64,000 nucleotides of DNA from the NCBI GenBank assembly GCA_019429305.1, contig JAHYIR010000001.1, forward strand, positions 248,001 to 312,000, given 5' to 3'. The notes under the pieces are model-generated. The model was not told the origin of the DNA, did no database searches, and saw only the letters and a list, made by a program, of their open reading frames with translations. Below, piece by piece: positions 29,049-38,107 of the stretch. The translations under genes and the position numbers were made by a program. Positions within the stretch are counted from its first letter, which is position 1. The number at the start of each line of letters is the position of its first letter. The DNA comes from Candidatus Cloacimonadota bacterium (lineage in GTDB: Bacteria > Cloacimonadota > Cloacimonadia > Cloacimonadales > JAJBBL01).

Positions 29049-29977
29049 TGAAAGCGACAACTCTTATTATACTGGGAATAATCCTTCTGATAGTTATTGT
29101 AAATGCATTATATATTGTTGATGAGACACAGCAGGCAATTATAACACAATTTGGTGAGCCGATAGGTGAAGCTAAACAAGAAGCTGGTCTTTACATTAAG
29201 ACACCCTTTATCCAAAAAGTACACTATTTTGAAAAGAGAATACTCCAATGGGATGGTGAGCAGAATCAGATTCCGACTCAAGATAAGAAATTTATCTGGG
29301 TTGATACTTTTGCTCGCTGGCGTATTATTGATCCTTTACTGTTTTATCAATCCGTTCGTTCGGAAATATTTGCTCAAAGTCGGTTAGATGACATAATCGA
29401 TGGTGTGACCCGTGATATCATTACTCTCAATCCTTTGATTGAGATAGTGAGGGATACTGATCGAGAGATGTCATTTGCCATCGATTTTGATGCCGATTAT
29501 TATGAAGAAATTCAAGCTGATATTATGGTTGGTAGAAGAACCATTGCCGACTCTATCTATGCAATAGCCCATCCATTAATAGATCAGTTCGGAATAGAGT
29601 TGATTGATGTTCAGATAAAGCGGGTAAATTACATTGAAGATGTTCGCAAGCAGGTCTATGAAAGAATGAGTTCCGAAAGAAAGAAGATAGCTGACCGTTA
29701 TCGTTCCAGTGGACAGGGTAGGGCGGCTGAAATTATCGGACGCATGGAAAGAGAGCTGCAACAAATAGAATCGGAAGCATATCGTACATCACAAGAAATC
29801 AGCGGTCGAGCAGATGCTGAGGCTACAACGATATATGCAGGAGCTTATAATCGAGATCCACAATTCTTTGAATTTTTGAGAACAATGGATGCGTATAAAA
29901 AGACCATGAATGAAAAAAATACTCTGATTATGACGACTGACAGCGATTTCTATAAATTCATGAAGAAGGGGAATTGA
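29048..29977 (+). CDS. hflC: HflC-like SPFH membrane protease modulator
   Basis: Partner of HflK. 309 residues: N-terminal membrane segment (about 4-23), SPFH domain with YIVDETQQAIITQFGEP and KRILQWDGEQNQIPTQDKK, and a helical tail with SERKKIADRYRSSGQG and GRADAEATTIYAGAY, which are hallmarks of HflC. Its start codon overlaps the hflK stop. Confidence 0.93.
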   Translation: MKATTLIILGIILLIVIVNALYIVDETQQAIITQFGEPIGEAKQEAGLYIKTPFIQKVHYFEKRILQWDGEQNQIPTQDKKFIWVDTFARWRIIDPLLFYQSVRSEIFAQSRLDDIIDGVTRDIITLNPLIEIVRDTDREMSFAIDFDADYYEEIQADIMVGRRTIADSIYAIAHPLIDQFGIELIDVQIKRVNYIEDVRKQVYERMSSERKKIADRYRSSGQGRAAEIIGRMERELQQIESEAYRTSQEISGRADAEATTIYAGAYNRDPQFFEFLRTMDAYKKTMNEKNTLIMTTDSDFYKFMKKGN

Positions 29978-30044
29978 TGTAAGTTTAAGTAGTATCTAAG
30001 AAGTTATAAGTTAGATATAAATAAAGTATGGTTTCGGAGGTTAG

Positions 30045-31376
30045 ATGAATTTGACTGTCATTGGTAGCGGGTATGTTGGATTAGTAACCGGTACTTGTTT
30101 TGCTGAAATGGGAAATAGAGTGATCTGCGTTGATAACAACGAAGAGAAGATTAACATGCTTAATCAAGGAAAGATCCCCATCTATGAACCGGGGTTGGAA
30201 GAGATGTTGATGCGCAACAGTAAAGAGGGACGATTGAGCTTTACGACAGATTTACCAGATGCTGTTAAAAAATCTCTTGTCTGTTTCATTGCTGTTGGAA
30301 CACCTCCTGATGAAGACGGGTCGGCAGATCTTTCCCACGTGCTTACTGTAGCCAGAGACATCGCCCAATATATGGATGAGTATAAAATCATAGTCGATAA
30401 ATCTACTGTTCCTGTTGGCACTGCTGATCTGGTTGCGGGGGAAATGAAAAAGATCCTCTCACAAAGAAATATTGATGTGGAGTTTGATGTCGTTTCTAAT
30501 CCGGAGTTTTTGAAAGAAGGTAATGCTATCGAAGATTTTATGAAACCGGATAGGGTGGTTATTGGGACAGATAGTATCAAAGTAGCTGAGTTGATGAATA
30601 TTCTCTACTCGCCCTTTAACAGAACGAATGATCGGGTTATCACTATGTCAATTCGTTCGGCAGAAATGACCAAATATGCAGCAAATGCTATGTTGGCAAC
30701 CAAGATATCCTTTATGAATGAGATCGCCCGGCTCTGTGAACTGACTGGAGCTGATATAGCGGAAGTTAGACATGGGATCGGTTCGGATACACGAATTGGG
30801 TATAAATTCATCTATCCCGGTGTTGGTTACGGAGGGAGTTGTTTCCCAAAAGATGTTAAAGCTCTGATCAATATGGGAAAGCAACAACAGCTTGACTTGC
30901 AGATATTGCAGGCAGTGGAAGATGTGAATGAGCGACAAAAAAGGGTTCTGGCAAAAAAAGTTAAGAAACATTTCGGAGAAAACCTCTCCGGGAAGACTTT
31001 CGCTATCTGGGGATTAGCTTTTAAACCACAAACCGACGATATGAGAGAGGCACCATCTATTGTAATAATTAATATGTTACTAGATGCAGGTGCAACAATC
31101 AGAGCTTATGACCCTGTTGCTTTGGAAGAGGCAAAAAAGGTATTTCATGAACGAGAAGGGATCAGTTTCTTTGCAGATGAATATCAAGTCTTAGATGGAG
31201 CTGATGCACTTTTACTGATTACTGAGTGGCATCAATTCCGTTATCCTGATTTTGAAAAGATCAAGAAATTGCTCAAGAATCCGGTAATATTTGATGGTAG
31301 GAATCAGTATAACCATCAAAAAATGAAAGAAATGGGCTTTATCCATTATTCGATAGGACGAACTGATAAAACCTAA
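30045..31376 (+). CDS. ugd: UDP-glucose 6-dehydrogenase
   Basis: Oxidises UDP-glucose to UDP-glucuronate for surface polysaccharides. 443 residues: N-terminal NAD fold [21 protein letters not shown] (in part, residues 1-20), [24 protein letters not shown], and catalytic C266 in [10 protein letters not shown]; the C-terminal UDP-binding part contains [18 protein letters not shown] ribosome site. Together with the WbpA-like enzyme at 26088 it gives the cell two uronate donors; glycosyltransferases are not in the window. Confidence 0.95.
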   Translation: MNLTVIGSGYVGLVTGTCFAEMGNRVICVDNNEEKINMLNQGKIPIYEPGLEEMLMRNSKEGRLSFTTDLPDAVKKSLVCFIAVGTPPDEDGSADLSHVLTVARDIAQYMDEYKIIVDKSTVPVGTADLVAGEMKKILSQRNIDVEFDVVSNPEFLKEGNAIEDFMKPDRVVIGTDSIKVAELMNILYSPFNRTNDRVITMSIRSAEMTKYAANAMLATKISFMNEIARLCELTGADIAEVRHGIGSDTRIGYKFIYPGVGYGGSCFPKDVKALINMGKQQQLDLQILQAVEDVNERQKRVLAKKVKKHFGENLSGKTFAIWGLAFKPQTDDMREAPSIVIINMLLDAGATIRAYDPVALEEAKKVFHEREGISFFADEYQVLDGADALLLITEWHQFRYPDFEKIKKLLKNPVIFDGRNQYNHQKMKEMGFIHYSIGRTDKT

Positions 31377-31495
31377 CAAAGATAGATTTTTCAGTTGGAT
31401 ATGCTACAGATTAAGCTTGACATTTTAAATGGAGAATCTAACTAGTTTGTTAGTATATAATTAAGGGTTAGTAAGGAAACTAGGGGAGAGAAAAA

Positions 31496-31882
31496 ATGAC
31501 TGTAATTCTATCAATGAAGACTTTTCAAAGATTGGAAGAAAAGCTTGGTGCTGAATCGGCAAAAGAGGTTTATGGTTTAGCAGAGGCAATTTACGAAGAG
31601 GTTGAAAAAAAGTTTGAATCAAAATTAGACCATTTTGAACTGTTGCTGCAAGATACAGAAAAAGAAGATTATACAACTAAAACAGATCTAATTGCTTTTC
31701 GAAGAGATATCACTAGTTTGATTAACAGCAACAAAGAAGAGATCATGAACTCATTACAGTTAAATATTGGGAGTATTCGAAGATCTCTGGGTAGATTAAG
31801 AGTTTTCCTGCTGATCAACTTTGTTTTGATCCTTCTGATAATAGGTTATCTCGTTAAACCCTTTGTTTTTAGTGGTGTATAA
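31496..31882 (+). CDS. Coiled-coil protein with C-terminal membrane anchor
   Basis: 128 residues, function unknown. Residues about 10-95 are a charged alpha-helical coiled coil (EKLGAESAKEVYGLAEAIYE, EEVEKKFESKLDHFELL), and residues about 102-122 form a single membrane helix (FLLINFVLILLIIGYLV). The layout resembles the DUF1640/CCDC90-type tail-anchored coiled coils, but I cannot confirm membership. GGGGAGAG ribosome site. Its end overlaps the start of tadA, so the two are translationally coupled. Confidence 0.72.
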   Translation: MTVILSMKTFQRLEEKLGAESAKEVYGLAEAIYEEVEKKFESKLDHFELLLQDTEKEDYTTKTDLIAFRRDITSLINSNKEEIMNSLQLNIGSIRRSLGRLRVFLLINFVLILLIIGYLVKPFVFSGV

Positions 31883-32324
31883 AGACTACTCTTATTGGAT
31901 AGAATTTGCCCTTCAAGAGGCAGAAATAGCACTATCTGAAGATGAAATCCCTGTTGGTGCTGTATTAATAAAAGATAATAAACTAATACTCCGCAATCAT
32001 AATCGAACTCGACAATTAAACGATCCTACAGCTCATGCTGAAAAACTAATTATCACTGAGATTATCTCCCAAGGTGAGAAATACCTAAACGACTATACTC
32101 TATTTGTCACATTAGAACCCTGCACTATGTGTGCTGGAATGCTAATCTTGGCAAAATTAGGAGTTTTGGTCTTTGGAGCTTATGATCCAAAGTCGGGTGC
32201 TGCAGGTTCTCTTTATAACATTCCTTTAGATCGCCAGTTAAATCATAATCCCCAAGTTATAGGTGGAATTCTTGACGAAAAATGTGGTGAGTTGTTAAAG
32301 GAATTCTTCCAAGCAAAACGATGA
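31872..32324 (+). CDS. tadA: tRNA-specific adenosine deaminase
   Basis: Zinc deaminase converting A34 to inosine in tRNA-Arg(ACG). The frame is open from TTG 31863, but the two adjacent GTG codons at 31872 and 31875 are more plausible starts; there is no separate ribosome site, and translation probably follows from the overlapping upstream gene. From 31872 it has 150 residues with the zinc/catalytic signature HAE (H55, E57) and PCTMC (C84, C87), plus EIPVGAVL and GAAGSLYNI, as in TadA. A general cytidine deaminase is less likely. One base separates its stop from a tRNA-Ser gene. Confidence 0.92.
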   Translation: MVYKDYSYWIEFALQEAEIALSEDEIPVGAVLIKDNKLILRNHNRTRQLNDPTAHAEKLIITEIISQGEKYLNDYTLFVTLEPCTMCAGMLILAKLGVLVFGAYDPKSGAAGSLYNIPLDRQLNHNPQVIGGILDEKCGELLKEFFQAKR

Positions 32325-32325
32325 A

Positions 32326-32417
32326 GGAGAGTTGCCGGAGCGGTTGAACGGGGCGGTCTCGAAAACCGTTGAAGATGGTGACATCTTCCCAGGGTTCAAA
32401 TCCCTGACTCTCCGCCA
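32326..32417 (+). tRNA. tRNA-Ser (anticodon CGA)
   Basis: 92 bases with acceptor stem GGAGAGT / ACTCTCC, discriminator G and encoded CCA. The anticodon stem GCGGT / ACCGT encloses the loop CTCGAAA, so the anticodon is CGA and it reads UCG. A long variable arm (GAAGATGGTGACATCTTC region) marks it as class II serine. The T arm is CAGGGTTCAAATCCCTG. It follows tadA with a single-base gap and is probably part of that transcript; tadA next to tRNA-Ser is also known in Firmicutes. Confidence 0.95.
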
Positions 32418-32433
32418 TTTTCAAAGTAGCTGC

Positions 32434-33489
32434 TTACGGAAAATAGATACTGAACAATCCGATTAATATAACTACTAAGGGTACACAGAGAAGAGTTGAC
32501 CAAGTTATTGCATGAGCAGTTGTTTTCTGATCCAAACCGTATGGAACAATAAAGATATTCGTACTTGTTATCGGTAGAGCAGCATTGATGACAATTACGG
32601 AGAACCAAGAAGCCGGAATAATATTAAAATGTAGTAGAATTCCCAGAATAATCGCTATTATTAATGGTGTAATAACTGTAGTTAAGACGATGATCTGCCT
32701 AACCCATGACCAATGTTCACTTGAATCTGTCTTTATCATGCCGACTAGTTTTTTTAACTCTGTAGTTTTTAAATCGTTGGGGTGAATTACTGCTCCGACG
32801 TAATATAGAGCTATCGGAATAGTTAGGGCAGTATAGAATCTGATCAATATCCCTAGATCTCCCAGATCCCTGGAAGTAATTCCGGTACTCTTTTGTAGCA
32901 ATATAGCAGCAACAACGAAACATATAAAATACCAAGGGTAAATATTTAGGAACCAAGGAAGTTTGACACCTTCCTCCTTTGCTTTTCTCTCTTTGTTGTT
33001 GATATGGTAAAGTATGTAGGGTATCACAGCAAAGAGAGTTATACCGACTAAAGCCATAAATATCGCTGCCTGAACACCCCAACCCGGGATAGCTAACATC
33101 GCTCCACCAACAAAAGCTGAACTTCTCCCTTGATTAGTAATAATTGTCTTAAGGAAGATAGTTCTTTTCTCTCCGGATAACTGCTGTTTTTTTATCTGAT
33201 AACGAGCATAAAAATAGGCAAGCAGATACATAAAAAGTATTGATAAGACAACAACAATAACAAAAACCAATTCTTTTGTACCGATTGGTGTATCCAGGAA
33301 GATCCTGAAGACTAAAGGTGGTATAAAGAAGTAGAGTATGATCAGTCCAATTCTTTTCATCATTCTATCGATCCTTTCTTGAGAAAAGAAGTGAACTAAA
33401 ATGATCGTAAATATGAAACCAATAACTATCCAAGGCAAAGTGTATAAACCAGAAATGTAGGGAATAACATTCTGCATGAAATTAAACAT
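32434..33489 (-). CDS. AEC-family (auxin efflux carrier-like) permease
   Basis: Inner-membrane transporter of 351 residues with about ten hydrophobic helices. The C-terminal part (NAALPITSTNIFIVPYGLDQ ... ITWSTLLCVPLVVILIG) and the central ITNQGRSSAFVGG fit the AEC/bile-acid permease-like fold. Known members export or import malonate, malate or similar organic acids, but the substrate here is unknown. A charged cytoplasmic loop (NNKERKAKEEG) sits in the middle. AGGAGC ribosome site. Convergent with the tRNA gene, 16 bases away. Confidence 0.7.
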   Translation of the reverse strand: MFNFMQNVIPYISGLYTLPWIVIGFIFTIILVHFFSQERIDRMMKRIGLIILYFFIPPLVFRIFLDTPIGTKELVFVIVVVLSILFMYLLAYFYARYQIKKQQLSGEKRTIFLKTIITNQGRSSAFVGGAMLAIPGWGVQAAIFMALVGITLFAVIPYILYHINNKERKAKEEGVKLPWFLNIYPWYFICFVVAAILLQKSTGITSRDLGDLGILIRFYTALTIPIALYYVGAVIHPNDLKTTELKKLVGMIKTDSSEHWSWVRQIIVLTTVITPLIIAIILGILLHFNIIPASWFSVIVINAALPITSTNIFIVPYGLDQKTTAHAITWSTLLCVPLVVILIGLFSIYFP

Positions 33490-33540
33490 GACTATGCTCC
33501 TATGTGGTAATTAGTTTTATGATCGATGATAATCAAGATA

Positions 33541-33577
33541 AAAAGGGGTTCGAATCAGATAGTTGATTCGAACCCTT
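33541..33577 (-). terminator. Terminator of the nfeD-slipin operon
   Basis: Minus-strand stem GGGTTCGAATCA / TGATTCGAACCC (12 bp) with a 6-base loop, followed by CTTTTTATC. It lies about 90 bases after the slipin stop. The arms look like a tRNA T-arm but no other tRNA part is present. Confidence 0.85.
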
Positions 33578-33668
33578 GATTTTGTCGATATTAGTTAAAT
33601 TAAACATCAGTTTTCGACAGCTGACTTTATCGCTACTCTAAAGTTAAGATACCATATACTGATAATAA

Positions 33669-34424
33669 TTAGTCTTTTTTCTTAGTAGGGTCAGGGAAAA
33701 GATTCTTCAGTTCTACCGGGAAGGGGAAGGCAAAGATAGAACCTTTTTGACTGGCTATTTCAGTCAAAGTTCTCAATGTTCGTACAAAGAGAGCACCTTC
33801 TTCAGCAGACAAAATTTTTGCTGCTTCAGCTAACTTTTCGGCTGCTTGCATTTCACCTTCTGCTTGAACTATTATCGCTCTTCTCTCTCTTTCTGCTGTA
33901 GCTTGCCGTGAGATCGCTTTCTGTAACCCTTCGGGAATACCAACATCCTTGATCTCAACCGCAGTAACTTTTATACCCCAAGGATCTGTTGCCTCATCAA
34001 GTATTTTTTGGATCTGGACATTTAGTTTATCTCGAGCGGAAAGCAACTCATCCAAATCTGCTTGTCCAGCTACACTTCTAAGTGTAGTCTGTGCCAGCTG
34101 GGCAGTAGCATAACGATAATCCTCTACATTGACCACTGCTTTACTTGGATCAACTACACGATAATAAACTACTGCATTAACACTTCCGGTCACATTATCT
34201 TTGGTGATCACTTCTTGGGTAGGTACATCTAAGGTAACTATTCGGAGTGGAATGCGGATAACTCGGTCAACTATTGGGATTATTAAAACAATACCGGGTC
34301 CTTTCTCTTTTGTTAAACGACCGAGTCTAAAAACAACCAATCTTTCATATTCACGAACGATCTTTATTGCCGACATTATAAAAATAACGACAATAACAAT
34401 AATTGGATACATAAATGTTTCCAT
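33669..34424 (-). CDS. Slipin (SPFH/stomatin-like protein)
   Basis: 251-residue membrane-microdomain protein, slipin-2 type. One N-terminal membrane helix (about 4-22), then SPFH domain with [44 protein letters not shown], and a helical end [21 protein letters not shown]. Four bases separate its ATG region from the nfeD stop, so the two form an operon; the partner is known in archaea and bacteria as the protease that cleaves the slipin C-terminus. Confidence 0.93.
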   Translation of the reverse strand: METFMYPIIVIVVIFIMSAIKIVREYERLVVFRLGRLTKEKGPGIVLIIPIVDRVIRIPLRIVTLDVPTQEVITKDNVTGSVNAVVYYRVVDPSKAVVNVEDYRYATAQLAQTTLRSVAGQADLDELLSARDKLNVQIQKILDEATDPWGIKVTAVEIKDVGIPEGLQKAISRQATAERERRAIIVQAEGEMQAAEKLAEAAKILSAEEGALFVRTLRTLTEIASQKGSIFAFPFPVELKNLFPDPTKKKD

Positions 34425-34427
34425 AGT

Positions 34428-35723
34428 CTATTCTCCTTCTTTTTCTTTAAGCTTAACTATTAAGGTAAAAGATTCTTCTTTAACAACTTCAACTACTTCT
34501 CCAAACGATATAGGAGAACCATCTATACTACGTGCTTTCCACAATTCTCCTTTAGCTTTGATCATTCCTTCAGGAGCCAAAGCTTCAACTACTGTACCGG
34601 ATTGCGGCAAAGCGAGGTTTAATCTATCAGTGGGTAGATGTCTACGAGAATAAATAATCTTCTGTATGACAAAAATGAGAATTATTGCCAGACCAATAAT
34701 AACTCCTATTACTGTTCTGATGAATGTCCCATACCAATCAAAACCCATCAAAGGTTCATGAGGTAAGATGAGAGCTCCAATCAACAGCGAAATTATTCCC
34801 CCAATGCCCAAAATACCAAAACCACTGGTAAAAATTTCGGCTATTATTAGTCCAAAACCGGCAATTAAAAAGATTATACCCGCTGTATTAGTTCCAAACA
34901 ATCCAATGCCATATATACCAGCAATTAGTAGAAGAGCCCCCAGAACCTCAGGAACATAAGTTCCAGGTGTACTAAGACCAAAGTATATACCCATTAAACC
35001 AAGCATTAAAAATAGAAAAGCAACTTGAGGATTGCTGATCCATTGTTGTATCTGTTCGGAAAATTTCATCTCTTGGTATACGATGTCTGCATCTAAAGTA
35101 TTTAAAACGAAAACTTGTTCATTTTTCTCTATTGTGATCCCGTCCATTTGGTTCAATAGATTTGTTAATGAAGGAGCTATGTAGTCAATCAATCCTTCTT
35201 CCAGGGCTTCTGTAGCTGTTAAGGTTAGATTGTCTTCCACAAAGCCGGCTGCAATGTGTTCGGGACGATTATTTTGCTCTGCTAAACTTCTGGCATGGTT
35301 AGCTAAGAATTTAGAGGTCTTTTCTCCCGCTTCTTGTACACCTTCGGGAGTTATCGAAAGAGGTTGAGCTGCTCCAATTGTTGTTCCTGGAGCCATTGCT
35401 GCAATATCTCCTGCTAAAACTATGAAAGCTCCGGCAGAAGCTGCTATCGCTCCTGATGGTGAAACATATACTGCTACGGGCAGTTGGGCATTTAATATGG
35501 TCTCATTGATTTTGAATGTCACATCAACCAAACCACCCTGAGTGTTTAATCTGATAATGAAAAGTTCACTACCGTTTTGGTATGCTTTATCTAATTCACG
35601 TTCTAAAAAAGATAGTTGCCCTGCTGTGATCATCCCTTCCATATCAATGACAGATATTATGTTTGCGTTCAGAGAGAATATGCTTAACATTAAGATTAGT
35701 AAAACTATTGTACTCTTGGTCAT
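34428..35723 (-). CDS. NfeD-like membrane serine protease (ClpP-class)
   Basis: 431 residues: signal/helix (1-20), a ClpP-like protease domain (about 22-225), four to five membrane helices (about 240-350), and a C-terminal NfeD OB-fold (about 370-428). The catalytic serine is in GAIAASAG, the usual SxxxxG-type site preceded by VAVYVSP, and the conserved NLTLTATEALEEGLID follows. In homologues (e.g. PH1510) a Ser-Lys dyad cleaves the slipin C-terminus; which lysine serves here I did not settle. Cotranscribed with slipin. Confidence 0.92.
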   Translation of the reverse strand: MTKSTIVLLILMLSIFSLNANIISVIDMEGMITAGQLSFLERELDKAYQNGSELFIIRLNTQGGLVDVTFKINETILNAQLPVAVYVSPSGAIAASAGAFIVLAGDIAAMAPGTTIGAAQPLSITPEGVQEAGEKTSKFLANHARSLAEQNNRPEHIAAGFVEDNLTLTATEALEEGLIDYIAPSLTNLLNQMDGITIEKNEQVFVLNTLDADIVYQEMKFSEQIQQWISNPQVAFLFLMLGLMGIYFGLSTPGTYVPEVLGALLLIAGIYGIGLFGTNTAGIIFLIAGFGLIIAEIFTSGFGILGIGGIISLLIGALILPHEPLMGFDWYGTFIRTVIGVIIGLAIILIFVIQKIIYSRRHLPTDRLNLALPQSGTVVEALAPEGMIKAKGELWKARSIDGSPISFGEVVEVVKEESFTLIVKLKEKEGE

Positions 35724-35941
35724 ATCAAATCCCTACCCTTATGTCTTTAATATGATTGTTAAAGCGCTTAATAACCTATCCACTTTGGATATCGTCTTGT
35801 TTATTTATAGTATAACACTTTCTAGTTGTATAGCAACTTTTAGTTTATCTGTATTGATGAGATGTGTTTAATTTTTCTTGATGTTATGTAATCTGATAGT
35901 CAGAAACTCTCTTTTCTGTTGAGTTAGTCAACCTCTGTATT

Positions 35942-37882
35942 TTAGCGATTTTCTTGTTCCAAAATCCTTTTGATTTCGTAAGATTCTACTCCCATCTCTT
36001 CTGCTATTGCTTCTACACTCCAGCCTAATCTAAATAGTTGGACGACTAGTTTTAGTTTTAGATCTTCAAAAATAACATTAGATGGTTCCAGATCAGGTTG
36101 AGTGATCGAAGGGGTTTCCTTCTCTTCTTCTTCAGTTTTGTGTTCTTCAACTGCAGTTATAACGTCTGTGGGAACTACTGGTTCTGCTATATCTTCAGTA
36201 ACTTTCTTTAATTCATCTGGGATTTCCGTAATAGCTTCTTCTGGTGGTTGTTCACTCATTTCCGGTTCTTCACCAATAGGTTGCTGATCCGAAATACTCT
36301 CTTCTTGTTGTGGCTCTTCTACTGGTTCCTGTTTTTCATCCAAACTATACCTTTCTTCCTCGTTTGTTTCTGGCTCACTATAAGCTTTTTCTTCTATCTC
36401 TGGTTCATATTCTCTTGTGGGTTCTTCTTCTAATGATTCCTCATCTTGAAGAACTGCTTCCTGTTTCGGTTCCTCTTCAACGTATGATTCTTCAACTGTG
36501 GGAGGAATTTCATGTTGCGATGACTCTTGGTCCTTAAAAGGATTTTTCTCCAGATCTGTGTCAATTTCATTGGGTGGTTCTTGTTCTATGACTTGTTCTT
36601 CCTCGATTACTTCTTCTTTTTCTTCATTTTCTGGTTCTACATATAATAGCGAACGAGAAAGGTTCTTGTATTCTTTTTCGAATCCCGGAGCAACCTTGAG
36701 TCCTGTTTTTTCTTCTTGAGTTAGCTGTTCTTCTTCTTGACCAATAGTATCTTCAAGATCATTTAGCTCTTCCTCTACTAAGGATTCTTCCTTCTGAGGT
36801 TTTTTCACAGGTTGTTGAGCTAAGACCCGTTTTGTTCTTGTCAGTCTCTTCAGTCGGCTGCTCCATATTGCATTGTTAAATACAATAACAATTATAGCAG
36901 TAATGATTGCTGTTAATAATACTATTAGATACCAAGGAATAGGTAATGATCTTGCGGTAGTGGTTGTTGCAAGCAATGGTATAGATTGTTGTAATTCTCT
37001 ATCTAACTGGAGATCTTGGTATACTTGATTTAAATTATTCAACATCTGGGTTAGTATGGGGTCATTATGATTCAATTGTAAAAGTAATTGTTTAGTTCTA
37101 TCTATCTCACCAAATAGTGAACTTGATAAAGCAAGGAGTAGCTTCTGGCGGTTAAGGTCTTCAGCACGTAAGAAATAATCGCGATATTCAGAAAAAGTTT
37201 CCTCTGTCTCATCTGAAAATTCTGTTCTTATAATACCCAGATTGAATAGTTGGGCTTGTGCTCGCAAATACTCTTCTGCAAGGTAATTGACTTGGGAAAA
37301 TCTTTCTATCGCAGCCTCTCTGTTGCTACGATTAAGCATCAATTCACCTAAGTAATAATTGGCTCCTGTAATTTCAGGACTTGATGCCAGTACCTCTCTG
37401 AAAAGATTCTCTGCACGCCGAAAGTTGCTAGTTGCATAATAGAACTTGGCAAAGATAAATTTCTCTGAATTATTCTCCGGATTCTGTTTGTTATAAATAT
37501 CCAACACCAACTTGTATTCATTAGTAGCAATATCAAAAGAGCGGTGATAATAGCGTTGTTTGGTAGTTATTGTTATCAATAGATCATTTGTCCCCTCAGT
37601 TATACGGATTGATTCTAATACCGGACTGACAAAATTCTGATTATTAGGTACTAACTCGTTCTTAGAAGCATTGTCTATGTAGATCAAAATACGCTGTTCA
37701 TTTCTTTGTGGATCTATCCTATAAGTTGTCCTTTCATTAAAAGTCAAGACAGTTCTGTTAATCATCTCATAATCTATTTGATATACTTCTTTTAAGATAA
37801 TAGGGCTAGCTAATAGTCCTTGTGTTAATGAAAAAGCATATAATATAAGCAGTAAAACTAGTAAATTATTTCTAAGATTCAT
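35942..37882 (-). CDS. TPR membrane protein with long acidic linker and C-terminal HTH-like segment
   Basis: 646 residues, no family recognised. Signal peptide (about 1-25); beta-rich N-terminal region (to about 135) resembling an AMIN-like fold only in composition; TPR-like helices (about 140-300, FAKFYYATSNFRRAENLFREV and similar); one membrane helix (about 318-338, YLIVLLTAIITAIIVIVF); an extremely Glu-rich region (about 365-600); and a last 40 residues of HTH type, LGWSVEAIAEEMGVESYEIKRIL. The topology would put the HTH in the cytoplasm and the TPR in the periplasm. GGGAG ribosome site. Transcribed alone. Confidence 0.68.
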   Translation of the reverse strand: MNLRNNLLVLLLILYAFSLTQGLLASPIILKEVYQIDYEMINRTVLTFNERTTYRIDPQRNEQRILIYIDNASKNELVPNNQNFVSPVLESIRITEGTNDLLITITTKQRYYHRSFDIATNEYKLVLDIYNKQNPENNSEKFIFAKFYYATSNFRRAENLFREVLASSPEITGANYYLGELMLNRSNREAAIERFSQVNYLAEEYLRAQAQLFNLGIIRTEFSDETEETFSEYRDYFLRAEDLNRQKLLLALSSSLFGEIDRTKQLLLQLNHNDPILTQMLNNLNQVYQDLQLDRELQQSIPLLATTTTARSLPIPWYLIVLLTAIITAIIVIVFNNAIWSSRLKRLTRTKRVLAQQPVKKPQKEESLVEEELNDLEDTIGQEEEQLTQEEKTGLKVAPGFEKEYKNLSRSLLYVEPENEEKEEVIEEEQVIEQEPPNEIDTDLEKNPFKDQESSQHEIPPTVEESYVEEEPKQEAVLQDEESLEEEPTREYEPEIEEKAYSEPETNEEERYSLDEKQEPVEEPQQEESISDQQPIGEEPEMSEQPPEEAITEIPDELKKVTEDIAEPVVPTDVITAVEEHKTEEEEKETPSITQPDLEPSNVIFEDLKLKLVVQLFRLGWSVEAIAEEMGVESYEIKRILEQENR

Positions 37883-38107
37883 TTAAGATACTCCCTTATA
37901 ATACTGCGAAATTTGTGTATAGAAATGGATTATTGACTATATTGTCATTCTTTTTTATCATACTTAAACTCTTCATATCTTGCTTGCCAAAACAATATCC
38001 AAGCATCTTATTTGTCAATAAATAGTTTGGAGAGCTGATCATTTCAATAGCAAAGAAAAGATGACAATTATACATATATACAATTATCTTTATTCAACAG
38101 ATCAATA

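Noticed and set aside
33541-33577. GGGTTCGAATC arms look like a tRNA T-arm
   Set aside because: No acceptor, D or anticodon stem fits around it, and the dyad with T run is a good terminator for the slipin operon.
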